DNA of 64,000 nt from an uncultured Senegalimassilia sp. (GCA_934630815.1 CAKTWI010000007.1:1-64000), one strand, 5' to 3'; shown: positions 29,193-38,241, counted from the stretch's first letter. The notes: a model not told the origin generated them from the letters alone. Translations and numbers: made by a program.

Positions 29193-30050
29193 ATGATGGC
29201 AGAGCTGCCTTTGGCCCTGTTCACCACGCTGGCGCCTATCGGCGCGGGCGCGTTCATCGCGCTGGCCGTGGCTTTCTTCACCACGAAGTTCTCCGATGAG
29301 CAGCTGAAGAAGATCGACCGTATGACCACCATCCCGGTCGTCGTGCTGGTGGCCGGCTTCATCTGCGCGTTCTTCCACCTGGCTAGCCCCATGCATGCGT
29401 TCGGCGTGTTCGCCGGCCTGGGCGCGAGTCCGCTGTCCAACGAGCTGCTCGCCGGTGTCGTGTTCGCCGTGCTGGCTATCGTGTACTGGATCGTGGCGCT
29501 CGCCGGCAAGCTTGGCGAGGGTGCTCGCAAGGGTTTTGCCGCTGTGGTAGCTGTCATGGCGATCGTGTTCGCGTGCTTCACGGGCGCTGCCTACATGATG
29601 GAGACCATCGCTTCCTGGAACACCCCGATGGTCCCCGTTGCCGTGCTGGGCTTCAGCCTGCTGGGCGGCGTTTCCCTGGGCGTGCTCGTGCTGGCGCTGT
29701 CCGGTGCGCTTGAGGACGCTGCGAAGGGCGGCTTCAAGATGGCGGCTCTGGCGGTGCTGGTCATCGGCCTGGTCCTTGGTGTTGTTGGCCTGTTGGTGCA
29801 GGTCATGAACGTGTCCGGCATGAGCAATGCGCTGGTCGATGGCGCGGACCTGGTCGCCGCCGCCTCCGCTCCCATGTGGATCGGCGTGGTGTGCATGGTC
29901 GTTGCCGCAGCCGCCGCCTTCATGGCTCTGCGTAACTCGAAGTCCACGGCGCTTGCCGCTGCGGCTCCGGTGCTGGCAATCGTGGGCGTGTTCGCCGCTC
30001 GCCTGGCGTTCTACGCGGTGCAGCTGAGCGTTGGCCTGTATATCGGCTAA
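29193..30050 (+). CDS. dmsC: DmsC-type membrane anchor subunit
   Basis: 285 residues with eight predicted TM helices. DmsC subunits oxidise menaquinol and hold the reductase at the membrane. FFHLASPMHAFG and the pattern LGASPLSNELL match the family's second and third helices. It starts one base after the dmsB stop (TAG-C-ATG), with a possible second ATG at 29196. Confidence 0.92.
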   Translation: MMAELPLALFTTLAPIGAGAFIALAVAFFTTKFSDEQLKKIDRMTTIPVVVLVAGFICAFFHLASPMHAFGVFAGLGASPLSNELLAGVVFAVLAIVYWIVALAGKLGEGARKGFAAVVAVMAIVFACFTGAAYMMETIASWNTPMVPVAVLGFSLLGGVSLGVLVLALSGALEDAAKGGFKMAALAVLVIGLVLGVVGLLVQVMNVSGMSNALVDGADLVAAASAPMWIGVVCMVVAAAAAFMALRNSKSTALAAAAPVLAIVGVFAARLAFYAVQLSVGLYIG

Positions 30051-30072
30051 TCGCTGAGGTCGATGCTTTTTC

Positions 30073-30104
30073 GGGGCGCGTCCGGTTTGCGGGCGCGCCC
30101 CTTG
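30073..30104 (+). terminator. GC-rich hairpin between anchor and chaperone genes
   Basis: A 12-bp stem with one wobble (30073-30084 with 30090-30101) has only a short T tail, so it may be a weak terminator or mRNA stability element that lowers expression of the downstream chaperone. Confidence 0.5.
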
Positions 30105-30143
30105 CCGTATGATGGTTGCCTTAAGCGATAAGGAGAGGATCGC

Positions 30144-30815
30144 ATGACGGATCTTGATGCTGCGACGCTTGAAGGCGTTGCGTTTTTAGGGAACACGCTG
30201 GCCCCGTTTTTCCTGCAGGACCCGCGCACGGGCGATGCCGGCGCCGAGTTTGCGGCGGTCGCTGCGCTTGATGCGCAGGCTGCCGGCGCGGAATGGCCCT
30301 TCGTCGGCGAGGCGCAGGCCGCTCGCTGTTTGGGCATGATGGTTGAGGGTCTTGCCCCGAGCCGTGCTGCCGGAGAGGGCGGCGCCTTTGTCGCAGACGA
30401 TGATCTGATGTGGGAATATCGCCGCTTGTTCATCGGCCCGGGCGCAAAGCCGGCGCCGCCGTGGGGCTCGGTATACACCGATCGCGAGTGCGTGGTGTTC
30501 GGTGCGACCACCCTTGAGCTGCGCGCATGGATGCGTGAACACGGCGTTGCGCGAACCGCTGACGAGAAAACGCCGGAGGATCATATCGGGCTCATGCTTG
30601 CCCTTATGGCGTGGCTTGCTCAAAACCAGCCCGCTGACCTGGGCGAGTTTCTGAGCCTTCATTTCCTGACGTGGGCGGGGCATTTCCTGGACGAGCTTGC
30701 CGATGCCGCCGAGCATCCTTTCTATGAAGGGCTGGCTCGCTTAACGCGTGCAAGCTTGGACGGCGTTCGGGAGGCGTTGGGGTTGGAGGTCGTCACGCCT
30801 CGCTTCTATCGCTAA
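30144..30815 (+). CDS. TorD/DmsD-family molybdoenzyme chaperone
   Basis: 223 residues, all-helical. Motifs include WEYRRLFIGPGAKPAPPWGS and ECVVFGATTLELRAWM, then TPEDHIGLMLALMAWLA, the core pattern of TorD-family chaperones. These bind the Tat signal and the apo-catalytic subunit to aid cofactor insertion before export. The dedicated partner is presumably the DmsA-type subunit just upstream. AGGAGAGG lies upstream of the ATG. Confidence 0.92.
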   Translation: MTDLDAATLEGVAFLGNTLAPFFLQDPRTGDAGAEFAAVAALDAQAAGAEWPFVGEAQAARCLGMMVEGLAPSRAAGEGGAFVADDDLMWEYRRLFIGPGAKPAPPWGSVYTDRECVVFGATTLELRAWMREHGVARTADEKTPEDHIGLMLALMAWLAQNQPADLGEFLSLHFLTWAGHFLDELADAAEHPFYEGLARLTRASLDGVREALGLEVVTPRFYR

Positions 30816-30923
30816 AATACCAAGGAATCGTTTGGTCCGGCGCGTCGCTGCAGGCTGACGCGCCGGACCATGCGGGCGTTATGCGCGTTTCGCGTCGAGC
30901 AGTGCTGCAAAGAGGGGGAGCTG

Positions 30924-31841
30924 ATGATTTCCGGGTTCGATACCGCGTTAAGCGAGGTGACGTTGGTGCTGTTCACCACGTTTGCCCCCTCGGGCGCCGT
31001 CGCCCTTGTCTTGGTTGCGGCGGTGCTGTTGTTTCCGAAACTTGAATCGACGATGCGGGCGCGCATCAGCACGTTCATGTGCATCCCCCTTGTGGTTACC
31101 ATGGTGGGGCTTGTCGCGTCGGCTACGCATCTTGGGAACCCGGCCAATGCGCTGTACGTGTTTTTGCATTTCGGCTCCAGCCCTCTTTCGAACGAAGTCG
31201 TCAGCGCGGTGGGATTGTTGGCGTGCAGCGGCCTGTATTGGCTGTACTCGTTTTCGGTCAAACCCCTTGTATGGCTGCAGCGGCTGCTGCTGATGATGAT
31301 CGCGGCAATGGGCGTCGCGTTCGTGATAATGGTGTCCCTCGCGTATTCCGTTGACACCATCGTCACTTGGAGCCTGCCTACGGTTCCGATTTCATTGTGG
31401 TTGAATGCCCTGATGGGAGGGCCTCTGCTGGCGGCGATCACGTTGTATGCCGCCCAGTGGCGCGCGCTTGCGGGGCGTTTCGGCCTGCTGCTGATGACGG
31501 TGCCCTTCATTGCGTTTGCGGCGAATATGGTCGTGTATATCGTGCAGGGGCGGCTATTGAACGGTATTGCGAATTCGGTGCTCGCGGCAGCCGACCTTGT
31601 GCCGCATTACCGCACGATGCTGCTGGCGTTCGCGTTGATGTGCTTTGCCGGTTGCGTGCTTGCCGCCTTCACGATGCATGTCGTGTCGAGGGAAGCGGTG
31701 GTGCGCGGCGGGGATGAGCTTGCATTCTCCAAGCGCGTGCTTGTTCGCCTGCTTGTCTCGTGTCTGCTGGCGTTCGCCGGCATCTTCGTCATGCGTTTCG
31801 CGTTCTACATGATGCATTTGACGGTCGGCCTTGCCGTATAG
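30924..31841 (+). CDS. Second DmsC-like membrane anchor
   Basis: 305 residues with eight TM helices. It shares with the first anchor the N-terminal LFTTFAPSGAVAL, ATHLGNPANALYVF and FGSSPLSNEVVSA, and it ends MRFAFYMMHLTVGL as the first ends ARLAFYAVQLSVGL. It is thus a diverged paralogue placed after the chaperone. ATG 30924 follows AGAGGGGGAG. It could be an alternative quinol-oxidising anchor for the same reductase or for a reductase encoded elsewhere. Confidence 0.88.
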   Translation: MISGFDTALSEVTLVLFTTFAPSGAVALVLVAAVLLFPKLESTMRARISTFMCIPLVVTMVGLVASATHLGNPANALYVFLHFGSSPLSNEVVSAVGLLACSGLYWLYSFSVKPLVWLQRLLLMMIAAMGVAFVIMVSLAYSVDTIVTWSLPTVPISLWLNALMGGPLLAAITLYAAQWRALAGRFGLLLMTVPFIAFAANMVVYIVQGRLLNGIANSVLAAADLVPHYRTMLLAFALMCFAGCVLAAFTMHVVSREAVVRGGDELAFSKRVLVRLLVSCLLAFAGIFVMRFAFYMMHLTVGLAV

Positions 31842-31864
31842 GCCCAGAAATAGGTTCAGGTTGC

Positions 31865-31907
31865 AAAAAATCCCACAACCGCAAATAGCGCGGTTGCGGG
31901 ATTTTTT
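31865..31907. terminator. Bidirectional terminator between convergent units
   Basis: A long stem with A and T tracts on either side: 31865-31882 pairs with 31890-31907 apart from one mismatch, with a seven-base loop. It ends the molybdoenzyme operon (plus) and the MFS-CBS gene (minus). Confidence 0.93.
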
Positions 31908-31965
31908 GCGTTCAGGGGGGATCGCTCGCGTTGAGGCTCCCCTTTCGTGCCTCAACGCAGGGACT

Positions 31966-33873
31966 CTACGCCCCGCGCTCTTCCAAATATTTTTCCATGC
32001 TGAAGTGCGTGATGTCGCTACGGTTGATGACGCCCACGATCACGCCGTCTTCGAGCACGGGCACCTTCTTCAAGTGGTTCTCGCCGAGCACGCGGCAGAC
32101 CTCGGGCAGGTCGGCGTGCACGCTGACGCCGATGATCCCCTTCGCGCCGATATCGGAGGCTTTCATGCCCATCAGGTGCTCCAGCTTGTGGGCGTAATCC
32201 TTGTGGTCGGAGTATGCGTCCACGGTTTGCACGATCATCACCACAGGGTCCATGATCATCTGGCCGCGCTTGGACAGGTAGCGCATGATGTCGCCGTCGG
32301 AGATGAAGCCGGTCGGCTTGCCGGCGGCGTCGACCAGCGGCGCGGCGCTGATATGGTTGTTCACCAGCAGCTGCATGGCTTCGAGCACGGTGGCGTTTTC
32401 GGGCAGCGTGTACACGTCGCGCTTCATGATCTGCTCGATGAGGGAGCGGTGCGCGTTATCTTCGTCGGCGGCCGCCTCATCGCCGGGCTTATTGCGCACG
32501 AGCGCTACGGTCAGCACGAAGCCCAGCACGCACAGGGCCGTGGCAACGGCGAACGCCATGTGGATACCGAACACGCCGGCGGTCATGGTATCGGTCGAAC
32601 CGGAAACCATGTTGGTGGCAACGGTGGACGCGGACACGATGACGGCTGTACCCAGCGAGCCCGCCACCTGGCGAAACGTGTTCTGCACGGAGGTTCCGTG
32701 GTTCATCAGCTTGTCGGGCAGCGCATTCATGCCCCAGGTGGAGATGGGCATGTTCACGAGCGACAGGCTGAACAGGCGCACCGTGTAGATGACCGTGAGC
32801 GTGATCAGCCCCATACCCGGCCCCATGAACATGAACGTGGCGGTGGTCAGCGCCAGCACGCCGGTGCCGATGACGGCCAGCACGCGCGGGCCGTGCTTAT
32901 CGAACAGGCGGCCGGCGACCGGGCCCATGGCGCCCATGACGATGGCGCCGGGCAGCAGCACAAGGCCCGACGTGGTGGCCGAGAATCCCATGTAGGACTG
33001 CAGCAAGATGGGGATGAGGATGCCGCCGGCGAGCAGCGCGCCTTGCACGAGCATCACGATGATGGTGGCGATGAGGAACTTGCGGTTCGTCAGCACGCGC
33101 ACCTGCAGCATAGGCTGCTCCATCCGTAGCTGGCGGCGGAAGAAGAACACCAGTGCAACCACGCCGATGATGACGCCGGCAGCCGAATCGACGGTCACGC
33201 CGTAGCTGCCGATGGCGGACAGGCCGTACAGCAGGCCGCCGAACCCGAGCGTTGACAGGACGACCGAAACCACGTCGAGCTTCACATCCTTGTTCGCTTC
33301 GCCGCCACGTTCAAGCGCTGCGCCGGCGAACACGATGACCGCAGCGCATAGCGCGGCGATGATCCAGAACATGATGTGCCAGTTCGCCTGGTCGATGATG
33401 ATGCCTGCAACGGTGGGGCCGACGGCAGGGGCGAACGCGATGACGATGCCGAACACGCCCATGGCGGTGCCGCGACGGTCGATAGGGAACGTCCACATGA
33501 GCACCGTCATCACGAGCGGCATGAGGATGCCGGCACCGGCTGCTTGGATCAGGCGGCCGGAAAGCAGCACGGGGAAGTTCGGGCCCCAGGCGGCAAGCGC
33601 TGTGCCGGCGGTGAACAGGACCATGGACGCAAGGAACAGCCGGCGTGTGGTGAAGCGGTCGGTTAAAAACGCGGTGATGGGCACCATGATGGCGTTGACC
33701 AGGGTGAATCCGGTGGTCAACCACTGCGCGACGGCGGCGTCGACGCTCATCTCGCTCATGATCGACGGCAATGCCGGTGCCACGACCGTCTGGTTCAGCA
33801 CGGTGACGAAGGTACCGAACACCAGCACGATCAGCATGACGATTTGTTTGCGGGTAAGCCCCCAATCAGCCAT
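31966..33873 (-). CDS. DHA2-type MFS exporter fused to a CBS-domain pair
   Basis: 635 residues. The first 475 or so are a 14-helix drug:H+ antiporter (DHA2): motif C-like GRLIQAAGAGILMPL and LNQTVVAPALPSIMSEM at helix 1. The last 159 residues (about 477-635) are two CBS domains (SAAPLVDAAGKPTGFISDGD and KKVPVLEDGVIVGVINRSD). CBS pairs bind adenine nucleotides and often gate transporters. The fusion is read continuously without a stop or frameshift. AAAGGAG precedes ATG 33873. Confidence 0.9.
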   Translation of the reverse strand: MADWGLTRKQIVMLIVLVFGTFVTVLNQTVVAPALPSIMSEMSVDAAVAQWLTTGFTLVNAIMVPITAFLTDRFTTRRLFLASMVLFTAGTALAAWGPNFPVLLSGRLIQAAGAGILMPLVMTVLMWTFPIDRRGTAMGVFGIVIAFAPAVGPTVAGIIIDQANWHIMFWIIAALCAAVIVFAGAALERGGEANKDVKLDVVSVVLSTLGFGGLLYGLSAIGSYGVTVDSAAGVIIGVVALVFFFRRQLRMEQPMLQVRVLTNRKFLIATIIVMLVQGALLAGGILIPILLQSYMGFSATTSGLVLLPGAIVMGAMGPVAGRLFDKHGPRVLAVIGTGVLALTTATFMFMGPGMGLITLTVIYTVRLFSLSLVNMPISTWGMNALPDKLMNHGTSVQNTFRQVAGSLGTAVIVSASTVATNMVSGSTDTMTAGVFGIHMAFAVATALCVLGFVLTVALVRNKPGDEAAADEDNAHRSLIEQIMKRDVYTLPENATVLEAMQLLVNNHISAAPLVDAAGKPTGFISDGDIMRYLSKRGQMIMDPVVMIVQTVDAYSDHKDYAHKLEHLMGMKASDIGAKGIIGVSVHADLPEVCRVLGENHLKKVPVLEDGVIVGVINRSDITHFSMEKYLEERGA

Positions 33874-34229
33874 AGCGGCTCCTTTCCGCGCACGTCCTTC
33901 TCCCGTAAGGGCGCGCGGGTCGGCCGACGAGCGCACGGGGCTAAGGCGGCTTTCGGGCTCGCTTAACGCGTTGCGTTGTCGGATTCGGATAGAGAAAGCG
34001 TCAGGCGAAAACAACGTCCCCGAAGCGCGAATGCGCAACGGGGACGTCGCGGATGACGCCATTGTGTTGTCGACAATCATAACGCGCGGAAGCTTGCCCG
34101 GTGCGAGTTGCTGGCGGCAGACCATACAATCCTTGCGCGCGTGTCAAATCTTGCTCACAAATGCCGGCGGCGTTTCTCCAACTGTTTGCCGGCGATATTT
34201 CGCGGCTGTTAATTCGCGAAATATAGGGG
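33874..34229. promoter_or_regulatory. Control region of the MFS-CBS gene with palindromic operator candidate
   Basis: About 390 bases separate the MFS start from the T-box promoter; no gene is evident. A perfect 10-bp palindrome TTGTCGACAA (34067-34076) abuts a minus-strand -10-like TATGAT (34081-34076). This arrangement fits repression of the transporter by a TetR- or MarR-type protein, but no such gene is adjacent. Confidence 0.5.
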
Positions 34230-34258
34230 TTGCGCATCTCTGCGGCATCTTTTATAGT
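34230..34258 (+). promoter_or_regulatory. Promoter of the trpP T-box leader
   Basis: TTGCGC (34230-34235), 17-base spacer, TATAGT (34253-34258). Confidence 0.75.
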
Positions 34259-34264
34259 TCGTGC

Positions 34265-34569
34265 CACAACTTAATACCTTGAAACCGTTGAGGCGAAAGT
34301 CAAGCCATCATAAGCGCTCACAGAGAGCGGGTGTTGCTGGGAATCCCGCAGAAATGCTGGGTGGTAAATGGTTCGCCGAGGGAAAGGGGAAAGGTTGACG
34401 GTTGCCGCGTTACCACGTGGCGGTCGGCAGCTGAGTATCTGGACCGTGAGCCTGCGTTAAGGGCAGAACATGTGTTGGCATGTTCGTGAGAGGGCTCCTT
34501 CGGGGGTCAAGTAAAGGTGGCACCGCAGATGTTACGTCTGTCCTTTATCTCAAAGGACAGACGTTTTTT
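34265..34569 (+). promoter_or_regulatory. T-box riboswitch, predicted tRNA-Trp specific
   Basis: A stem I region with the AGAGAGCGGG element (34323-34332) leads to a specifier candidate TGG (34440-34442) followed by ACCGTGAGC. The T-box sequence AAGGTGGCACCGC is at 34514-34526. A strong terminator follows: a 13-bp stem, 34534-34546 with 34552-34564, and a T tract. Uncharged tRNA-Trp would bind TGG and the T-box bulge, form the antiterminator and turn on the transporter. The T-box call is firm; the UGG specifier is inferred from spacing and from the downstream gene, and is supported by the same layout at pheS. Confidence 0.88.
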
Positions 34570-34741
34570 ATTTTGCGGGTTATTCGGGCCACGGGGCGCG
34601 GCGAGTCGCCATAGCTGCAAACCGGCCTTTGCTTGAAACCTGTAAGCCGATGATTCCTCATTCGCGTTCGTTGCCGGCAGACCGAAAGCCCGGGGACGGG
34701 CGATGACCGGCGGAAACCCCGCCAAGAAAGGAATGAGGATC

Positions 34742-35329
34742 ATGACTCAGAACGTTGCAGCCCAGAAGCGTACGGTGGCAATCTCCGCGAAGAAGGAGGG
34801 CCTGTCCGTACAAGATCTTATCCTGGTGGCCGTGCTTATCGCAGCCGGCGCCGTCCTCAAGCTGACTGTTTCCAGCTTCCTCAGCTTTGCGGGCATGAAG
34901 CCCAATTTCATGATCGCCATGTACTGCCTGGCAATCATCCTCACGCGACCGAAAGTGTATCAAGCCGTGGTGATCGGCCTGTTGGTGGGCCTGGTCAGCC
35001 AGCTTCCCATGCTGAACGCCACGCCGCTGGTGAACATCGCCTCCGAGATGTTGGGCGCTTTGGCGTGCGGCTTGCTGGTCACCGCGCTTGCGAAGGTGGC
35101 TGCCGATAACAAAGGTTTCCAGAACGTCGTCGCCCCTGTGATCATCACGTTCCTGTCCACCATCGTCTCCGGTTACACGTTCGCCATGATCGTGGGCGTC
35201 GCCGTTGCGCATCTTGAGCCGCTGGCGGTGTTCGGCGTGTATGCCGTCATGGTACTCGGCACGGCAACCATGAACGCCGTGCTGGCAGCCATCCTGACCC
35301 CGGTTCTGCGTGCCGTCCTGAAGCGATAA
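34742..35329 (+). CDS. trpP: Tryptophan ECF transporter S component TrpP
   Basis: 195 residues with about six TM helices. The pattern FAGMKPNFMIAMYCLAIIL resembles the GMKPDMMLTM segment of Bacillus TrpP (YhaG), the tryptophan-binding membrane subunit of an ECF importer. ATG 34742 was chosen as start because AAAGGA lies about ten bases upstream; upstream in-frame codons at 34703 and 34733 are less well placed. Preceded by a predicted Trp T-box and followed by ecfA1-ecfA2-ecfT, which independently supports tryptophan as substrate. Confidence 0.85.
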   Translation: MTQNVAAQKRTVAISAKKEGLSVQDLILVAVLIAAGAVLKLTVSSFLSFAGMKPNFMIAMYCLAIILTRPKVYQAVVIGLLVGLVSQLPMLNATPLVNIASEMLGALACGLLVTALAKVAADNKGFQNVVAPVIITFLSTIVSGYTFAMIVGVAVAHLEPLAVFGVYAVMVLGTATMNAVLAAILTPVLRAVLKR

Positions 35330-35347
35330 CCGTTCAAGCGCCTGCTG

Positions 35348-35380
35348 GCAGCCGGATCGCCCGCCATCGCGACCGGCTGC
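35348..35380 (+). other. Hairpin in the trpP-ecfA1 spacer
   Basis: A 12-bp stem with one bulged base (35348-35360 with 35369-35380) sits in the 191-base gap after trpP. It has no T tract. It may stabilise the trpP mRNA or adjust S-component to ATPase ratios. Confidence 0.5.
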
Positions 35381-35520
35381 GGCGCAGCCTTCGCTTTCGC
35401 CTGCATCGCTGGATACTCGCCTGTTTCAGTGAATCCGGCGCATCGCTTCGACATCGTCGGCCTCCGCGCAAACCGCCTGATCATCTTCCGAGAACCCATC
35501 GCTAAGAAGGGAAATATCCC

Positions 35521-36378
35521 ATGATCGAGATCTCGCAATTGTCGTTTCGCTATAGAGAAGGAGCCGAGCCCATCCTGCAGGGCATCGACCTGACCATCCC
35601 CGATGGCTCGTTCGTTGGTATCACCGGCGCCGCGGGCAGTGGGAAATCCACGCTCACGTATGCGTTCAACGGCATCATCCCGCACTGCTATCCCGGCGAC
35701 TTCTACGGCAGCGTGACCATCGACGGGCTGGACACGTGCGAGGCGTCCTTGACCGACATCAGCCGCCTGGTCGGCAGCGTGTGCCAGGACATCGACTCGC
35801 AGATGGTGTCGTCAGTGGTCGAGGACGAGGTGCTATACGGCCTTGAGAACTTCGGCGTGCCGAAAGACCAGGTGGAGGGCCGTATCGCCGAGGCGCTGGA
35901 TGCCATGGGAATTTCCGATCTGCGCCATCGCGGTATCGCCGAGCTTTCCGGCGGGCAAAAGCAGAAGGTGGCGGTGGCATCGGTCATCGCGCTGAAGCCG
36001 CGTGTGCTGGTGCTTGACGAGCCGACGGCCGAGCTGGATCCGGCGTCATCGCTTGCCGTGTTCGAGTTGCTGGCGCGCTATGCCCGGGAAAACGGCACCA
36101 CGGTCATCGTGGTGGAGCAGAAGATCGCGCTGCTGTCCGATTTCGCCGACATGCTGCTTATCGTGGACGGCGGCAAGGTCCGCTTCCAAGGAACGCCCTC
36201 CGAGGTGCTCGAGCATTCCGACGAGCTGCTGGAGATCGGCGTGAACTGCCCGCGCTCCACCAGCTTGGTGAACCGCTTGCGTGCGCGGGGTCTGGTGGAC
36301 GCGCCGGCGGCGCGCAACGTCGACGAGGCGGTCAGGGCGTGCAAGCAGGTTTTAAGCGGGGAAGGGGTTTCGGCATGA
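35521..36378 (+). CDS. ecfA1: ECF transporter ATPase EcfA1
   Basis: 285 residues. Walker A GITGAAGSGKST (residues about 33-44), canonical signature ELSGGQKQKVAVAS, Walker B RVLVLDEPTAELD. One of the two ATPases that drive the tryptophan importer. Its stop overlaps the next start (ATGA). Confidence 0.93.
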   Translation: MIEISQLSFRYREGAEPILQGIDLTIPDGSFVGITGAAGSGKSTLTYAFNGIIPHCYPGDFYGSVTIDGLDTCEASLTDISRLVGSVCQDIDSQMVSSVVEDEVLYGLENFGVPKDQVEGRIAEALDAMGISDLRHRGIAELSGGQKQKVAVASVIALKPRVLVLDEPTAELDPASSLAVFELLARYARENGTTVIVVEQKIALLSDFADMLLIVDGGKVRFQGTPSEVLEHSDELLEIGVNCPRSTSLVNRLRARGLVDAPAARNVDEAVRACKQVLSGEGVSA

Positions 36379-37223
36379 TCGAGTTCGAGAACGTGAGCGC
36401 ATCATACGATGGCGAGCTGCCGATCTTGCGCGATGTGAGCTTCCGTATCCCCGACGGCGATTTCGTCGCGTTCGTGGGTACGAACGGTGCGGGCAAATCC
36501 ACGACAATGCGCCTGGTCAACGGCTTGTTGAAGCCGTCGTCGGGCCAGGTCCTCATCGATGGCGTGCCCACCACGCAGCTGCGCACCAGCCAGCTTGCCG
36601 CGAAGGTGGGCTTCCTGTTTCAAAACCCCGATCGCCAGATCTGCTGCTCCACCGTGCGCGAGGAGCTGCTGTTCGGCTTCCGCGCGCAAGGGCGCGCAGA
36701 TGCCGAGGCCGAGGCGAAGGTGGATGCGATGATCGAGCGGTTCGGGTTCGACGGCGACGCCGAGCCGTTCCTGCTCAACCGCGGCACGCGCCAGCTGCTG
36801 GCGCTGGCGTCGATCATCGTGATGGAGCCGCCCGTGGTGGTGCTCGACGAGCCGACCACCGGCCTTGATTTCCGCGAGTGCGCCAAGGTGATGGACGTCA
36901 TCGCCGAGCTGAACGCCCGCGGCACCACGGTGATCATGGTGTGCCATGACATGGAGGTGGTGGCCGACTACGCAAAGCGGGTGATCGCTATGACCGCAGG
37001 TCAGGTGGTCGCCGATGGCGAAACCTTCGCCGTGCTGCGCGACCGCGACGTGCTGGCGCGCACGCATCTGCTGCCGCCGCAGGTGGTGGACGTGTCGCTG
37101 CGCTTGGTCGAGGACGGCGCTGTGGCGGCGGCATCGCCGGTGGCGTTGGCCGATACGCTTGATGAGATGACCGATGCGCTTGCCGTTGCGGCGGGCGCTT
37201 GCGAAAGGACGGGTGTGCGATGA
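36375..37223 (+). CDS. ecfA2: ECF transporter ATPase EcfA2 with divergent signature motif
   Basis: 282 residues. Walker A FVGTNGAGKSTT, Q-loop FLFQNPDRQICC and Walker B PPVVVLDEPTTGLD are normal. The ABC signature is LNRGT (134-138), followed by RQLLALAS, in place of LSGGQ. Because EcfA1 has the canonical motif, the heterodimer may have unequal ATP sites. The start overlaps the ecfA1 stop by four bases, so translation is coupled. Confidence 0.92.
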   Translation: MIEFENVSASYDGELPILRDVSFRIPDGDFVAFVGTNGAGKSTTMRLVNGLLKPSSGQVLIDGVPTTQLRTSQLAAKVGFLFQNPDRQICCSTVREELLFGFRAQGRADAEAEAKVDAMIERFGFDGDAEPFLLNRGTRQLLALASIIVMEPPVVVLDEPTTGLDFRECAKVMDVIAELNARGTTVIMVCHDMEVVADYAKRVIAMTAGQVVADGETFAVLRDRDVLARTHLLPPQVVDVSLRLVEDGAVAAASPVALADTLDEMTDALAVAAGACERTGVR

Positions 37224-37987
37224 AGGGCTTCCTGGAATACGTGCCGGGCGACAGCTTGCTGCACCGCATGAACCCAGTAGCGAAACTGGCGGCGGCGTTT
37301 CTGCTGGTGATCGCCTGCTTCGCCACCAGCAACCTTGTGCTGCTGGCGTTGGTGATCGTGCTTGATGCAGTGCTCGCCGTGCAATGCAGGATGGTTTCGC
37401 AAACGCTGGGCCTGGCGAAGGCCGTGGCGCTGTTCTCGCTGGTGTTGGCGCTGATCGCGCTGCTGTTCACGCCGCAAGGCGATGTGCTGGCGCAGCTGCC
37501 ATGGGGCTACATCGGCACGGAGAGCGTGGCCGCGGCCGTGCTCATCGTGGTGCGGCTGGTGGCCTGCGCGGTGCCGCTGTTCCTGGTGTTCTACGTAACC
37601 AAGCTCACCGATATGGCGAATGCGCTGGTCAAGGTGCTGCACGTACCGTATAAGTATGCGTTCACGTTCATGTCCACCGTGCATTTCATCCCCGTGTTCA
37701 TGAACGATATGGCGGGCATCATGGAGGCTCAGACCGCCCGCGGTGTGGAGTTCGACGGCGGCTTCTTGAAGAAGATCCGCCTGATGATGCCGTTGTGCGT
37801 CCCGCTGCTGGTGTCGTCGGTGCGCAAGACCAACAGCGCCGCCATCGCCGCCGAGGTGCGAGGCTTCAACCTGCGCACTCGGGAAAGCGGCTTCAAGGAG
37901 TACCCGTTCGCAGGCATCGACTTCGCGGCGCTTGTCGCGGCCGCTACGATCGCGGCGACGGCTGTTGCGTTGAACGTGCTGCTATAG
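37220..37987 (+). CDS. ecfT: ECF transporter transmembrane protein EcfT
   Basis: 255 residues, about six TM helices. The N-terminal YVPGDSLLHRMNPVAKLAAAF is the family signature. Coupling motifs are QTARGVEFDGG and AAEVRGFN, with the Ala-Arg-Gly and Val-Arg-Gly cores. It starts within the ecfA2 stop (ATGA). It scaffolds EcfA1/EcfA2 with TrpP. Confidence 0.92.
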   Translation: MKGFLEYVPGDSLLHRMNPVAKLAAAFLLVIACFATSNLVLLALVIVLDAVLAVQCRMVSQTLGLAKAVALFSLVLALIALLFTPQGDVLAQLPWGYIGTESVAAAVLIVVRLVACAVPLFLVFYVTKLTDMANALVKVLHVPYKYAFTFMSTVHFIPVFMNDMAGIMEAQTARGVEFDGGFLKKIRLMMPLCVPLLVSSVRKTNSAAIAAEVRGFNLRTRESGFKEYPFAGIDFAALVAAATIAATAVALNVLL

Positions 37988-38241
37988 CCTCGATTCGCGG
38001 GGCGTGGGAACGATTTCGGCATATCGTGTCCGAAATTGCGAGTTTTCCGAATTTGAGAAGGGCCTTCTGTTGAAATAGTCGCTCTATGAAGCCGAGAAAT
38101 GTACCGAACGCAATAATATATGTAGCGAACGAAGGCCTTGGGGTTGTTTCCGGGGCCTTACTTTCGGAAAACAGCCGATTTGGGGCGGATTACCCCAAAA
38201 CCTTCCCAGCATCGTTGAGGCAGGGCGGGCAGAGCGAGGGC

